This document shows, one piece after another, positions 16,393-18,257 of a stretch of DNA of 18,257 nt. Source of the stretch: Opitutia bacterium. Lineage in GTDB: Bacteria; Verrucomicrobiota; Verrucomicrobiia; Opitutales; Seribacteraceae. Below the pieces are notes generated by a model, which had not been told where the DNA came from, did no database searches, and saw only the letters and a list, made by a program, of their open reading frames with translations. The position numbers were made by a program, and so were the translations under genes. Each line of letters opens with the position of its first letter. Position 1 is the stretch's first letter. Location: assembly GCA_018695085.1 (NCBI GenBank), contig JABHOU010000650.1, positions 1 to 18,257 on the forward strand, written 5' to 3'.

Positions 16393-17919
16393 TCATTCGT
16401 TATTGAGCAACCTTGGGGCGGTAAAGCCACGCTCTCTGGCAACCTGTAGTTCTTTCTGTAACTCAGCCACCTTCTTGGGAAATTTCTTGGCCAGGTTCAC
16501 TCGTTGGCTCGGGTCCTTCGCATAATGGTAGAGCTCGACCGGATCCTTGTCATCCGCCGGATAATTGCGTTTTGCCTCCCAGTTCTTGTGCACTCTTGAG
16601 TGGTATCCTGACTTCCCTTCGATCAAATTCCATTCTCCCACTCGAATAGCCCAGGCACTTTCGCGGGTATTGTGAACATGCACCGTTCGGGGGTTTGCTT
16701 TTTCACCCTGCAGCAGAGGCAACAGATCATGAGAATCTTCGGCTGCGTCATCGGGTAGTTCATAGCCCAAAGAAGACGCGACCGTCGCCATGAAGTCGAT
16801 CTGAGAGACCAGTTTTTCACAAGTGCTTCCTGCCTTGGTCAAACCCGGCCACTTGACGATGAAAGGAACGTGATGACCGCCCTCGTAAATATCCCGCTTC
16901 AACCCCCGGAAAGGCTCGGCCGACCAATGATCAAAGACCTCGTCTCGCCTGTAGGCATACCCTTCCGGACCATTGTCCGCGGTGAAGATAACAATCGTAT
17001 TATCCGCCTGTCCGCTCTGCTCGAGTGCCTTGATAATTCGGCCACAGGCGTCATCGGTTTCATAGACGAAATCGCCATACGGTCCGGCTCCCGACTTCCC
17101 GTCGAATTCATCGTTGGGAATAATCGGGGCATGGGGCGAAGGAAAGGCAAAATAGAGAAAGAAGGGCTTATCATTGCTTGCCTGTTTTTTTATGTACTCC
17201 ACCGCCTTCCGCGTAGTAGTGGGAATGTTCTCATAGGGGTCCCAACCGGAAAACATCGGACCCGGGCGGCATTCCCAGCCTCCCTCCTTGATCTTTTTCC
17301 ACTTGGAGGTATCCATCATGGTGTCCGGAACGTCCACTACCTTGTCGTTCTCAATCCAACAGTAGGGTGGAAAATTGATAACCGTATCCCCAAAGTAATA
17401 ATCAAAACCATGATCAAGCGGACCATTGGGTATGGACTTGGACCAGTCGAAGGCATCGGGTCCGTATCCGGACTTCTTGCCTTGCTTAATCGGTTTGGCT
17501 CCTGGCTTTTTAATGGCATCCCAGTTCCAACCGAGGTGCCACTTTCCGATCGCGGCTGTGTCGTAGCCACACTCCTTCAACATCTCGGGCATGGTAAGCC
17601 TGTCTGCATCGAAAGCGGAATCCCCGAAGGCATTCACGATTCCATGAAATTTGCGCCAGTGGTGCCTCCCGGTGAGAAGCGCGTATCGACTGGGCGTGCA
17701 GATTCCCGAAGAAGAATGCCCATCCGTGAAAACCATTCCCTCCTTGGCCAGTTTCTCAAGGTTAGGCGTAGGAATTTTTGATTTCGGATTCAATATCTTG
17801 AGATCACCATACCCAAGATCATCCGCGTAAAGAATTAAGATGTTTGGCTTGTTTAGCTTTGCATTCGATTGAAAAACAAATGAAAAAACAAGGCCGACGT
17901 AAAATGCAATTCTGACCAT
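16393..17919 (-). CDS. Secreted sulfatase (arylsulfatase-like)
   Basis: This 508-residue type I sulfatase has a signal peptide (MVRIAFYVGLVFSFVFQSNA) and the metal pair D33-D34 (YADDLGYGD). The formylglycine motif is CTPSR at 74-78, followed by YALLTGRHHWR. The active-site segment is the standard IGKWHLG (124-130, K126 and H128), and D315-N316 is the second metal site. FRGLKRDIYEGGHHVP is the lysine-containing loop. The GRxHWR element and a large insert (about 131-230) are shared with a group of PVC and Bacteroidota arylsulfatases (S1_15-like by appearance). Unlike the two altered sulfatases nearby, its core residues are all canonical, so activity is likely. Start ATG at 17919 has only AAAAAGAT upstream. 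It is convergent with the PSD/PSCyt gene and divergent from the cytochrome gene at the window end. Confidence 0.93.
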   Translation of the reverse strand: MVRIAFYVGLVFSFVFQSNAKLNKPNILILYADDLGYGDLKILNPKSKIPTPNLEKLAKEGMVFTDGHSSSGICTPSRYALLTGRHHWRKFHGIVNAFGDSAFDADRLTMPEMLKECGYDTAAIGKWHLGWNWDAIKKPGAKPIKQGKKSGYGPDAFDWSKSIPNGPLDHGFDYYFGDTVINFPPYCWIENDKVVDVPDTMMDTSKWKKIKEGGWECRPGPMFSGWDPYENIPTTTRKAVEYIKKQASNDKPFFLYFAFPSPHAPIIPNDEFDGKSGAGPYGDFVYETDDACGRIIKALEQSGQADNTIVIFTADNGPEGYAYRRDEVFDHWSAEPFRGLKRDIYEGGHHVPFIVKWPGLTKAGSTCEKLVSQIDFMATVASSLGYELPDDAAEDSHDLLPLLQGEKANPRTVHVHNTRESAWAIRVGEWNLIEGKSGYHSRVHKNWEAKRNYPADDKDPVELYHYAKDPSQRVNLAKKFPKKVAELQKELQVARERGFTAPRLLNNE

Positions 17920-18068
17920 ATCTTTTTATTAATCACCTTCCGTTCGAAATAAAGTCCAAAGTCATTTATTACTTCGAAAAGTACTGATCACTCGGAAAAA
18001 AATAATTTCAAAACCATAACAACGTGAATTTTCCATTCATCATTGATTCGTAACCTTTGACCCATCGC
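17920..18068. promoter_or_regulatory. AT-rich divergent intergenic region with an inverted repeat
   Basis: These 149 bases lie between divergent start codons and are visibly richer in A and T than the coding DNA. An imperfect inverted repeat is present: TTCGAAATAAA (17943-17953) faces TTTATTACTTCGAA (17965-17978). It could be an operator, but no regulator gene lies in the window. No convincing -35/-10 pair was found. Confidence 0.45.
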
Positions 18069-18257
18069 ATGAATCCCAAGAACAAGAGAGTGCATTTGAT
18101 ACGATCAATCGACACGTTGAGACTTGCCATAGCCGGTGTGTGCCTGACGACTTCGGCTCTGGCTGATGAAAAACTGACTTTCTTTGAATCAAAGATTCGG
18201 CCGATTTTCGTAGAAAAGTGCTATGACTGTCACTCGGTCAAGGCCGCGGAGCAGAAC
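18069..18257 (+). CDS. PSCyt1-domain c-type cytochrome protein, N-terminal part (cut by window end)
   Basis: ATG at 18069 opens a frame that is still open at the last base, giving 63 residues. A signal-like hydrophobic stretch (LRLAIAGVCLTTSALA, 17-32) is followed by FFESKIRPIFVEKCYDCHS (39-56). This is the start of a planctomycete cytochrome C domain (PSCyt1) with the haem motif CYDCH at 51-55. Proteins beginning this way usually continue into DUF1549 (PSCyt2) and DUF1553 (PSD1), and often sit beside DUF1501 genes, but nothing of that is visible here. The N-terminus is long for a signal peptide, so a GTG or TTG start a few codons in cannot be excluded. It is separate from the two-haem gene at 13885 and would be a second member of the cytochrome group in this locus. 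Confidence 0.85.
   Translation, partial: MNPKNKRVHLIRSIDTLRLAIAGVCLTTSALADEKLTFFESKIRPIFVEKCYDCHSVKAAEQN

Noticed and set aside
16870..17781. Plus-strand open frame (303 codons) within the last sulfatase
   Set aside because: It is antisense to a sulfatase with intact catalytic motifs, has no plausible leader and no recognisable domain.
1..18257. CRISPR array, tRNA or rRNA, insertion sequence, integrase
   Set aside because: No regularly spaced repeats, RNA-gene signatures, transposase motifs or flanking direct repeats were seen. The window is nearly fully coding.

Overview
The window is a dense cluster of secreted-enzyme genes from a bacterium of the Planctomycetota-Verrucomicrobiota (PVC) group. 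The phylum call is inferred from protein families typical of those phyla: a DUF1552 (HXXSHH) protein beside a DUF1587/1592/1588/1585 two-haem cytochrome protein, a PSCyt1 cytochrome domain, DUF1080, a Tat-exported Gfo/Idh/MocA oxidoreductase, and many exported sulfatases. I cannot choose between the two phyla or name a genus. Shine-Dalgarno sequences are weak or absent and at least two genes appear to use TTG starts. No rRNA, tRNA, CRISPR array, insertion sequence or integrase is visible, and no gap between genes exceeds 300 bases.

Layout. Positions 1-123 hold the end of a gene for an extracellular or periplasmic protein. A forward run at 154-8090 then encodes an iduronate-2-sulfatase-like sulfatase, a HExxH metallopeptidase, an alpha/beta-hydrolase esterase, a TIM-barrel glycoside-hydrolase-like protein, a Tat-exported Gfo/Idh/MocA oxidoreductase and a second sulfatase with a C-terminal beta-rich domain. 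A DUF1080 gene (8855-8217) is reversed and divergent from the next forward run at 9005-16314. That run encodes a sulfatase fused to a PA14-like domain, a short sulfatase with an altered active site, the DUF1552 protein and the two-haem PSD/PSCyt protein. A fifth sulfatase (17919-16393) is on the minus strand, convergent with that run. It is divergent from a PSCyt1-type cytochrome gene that is cut by the window end.

How it may work (inference). Five sulfatases with different active-site variants, an esterase and a GH-like protein suggest stepwise removal of sulfate and acyl groups from a sulfated, probably marine, glycan. The Gfo/Idh protein and the DUF1080 (3-keto-disaccharide hydrolase) protein could add an oxidative route that cleaves glycosidic bonds through a 3-keto intermediate. 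The DUF1552 and c-type cytochrome proteins have no established role; their co-location raises the possibility of an electron-transfer or surface-scaffold partner. Every gene whose N-terminus is visible has an export signal (two Tat, the rest Sec-like). No transporter, regulator or sulfatase-maturase (FGE or anSME) gene lies in the window, so those must be elsewhere.
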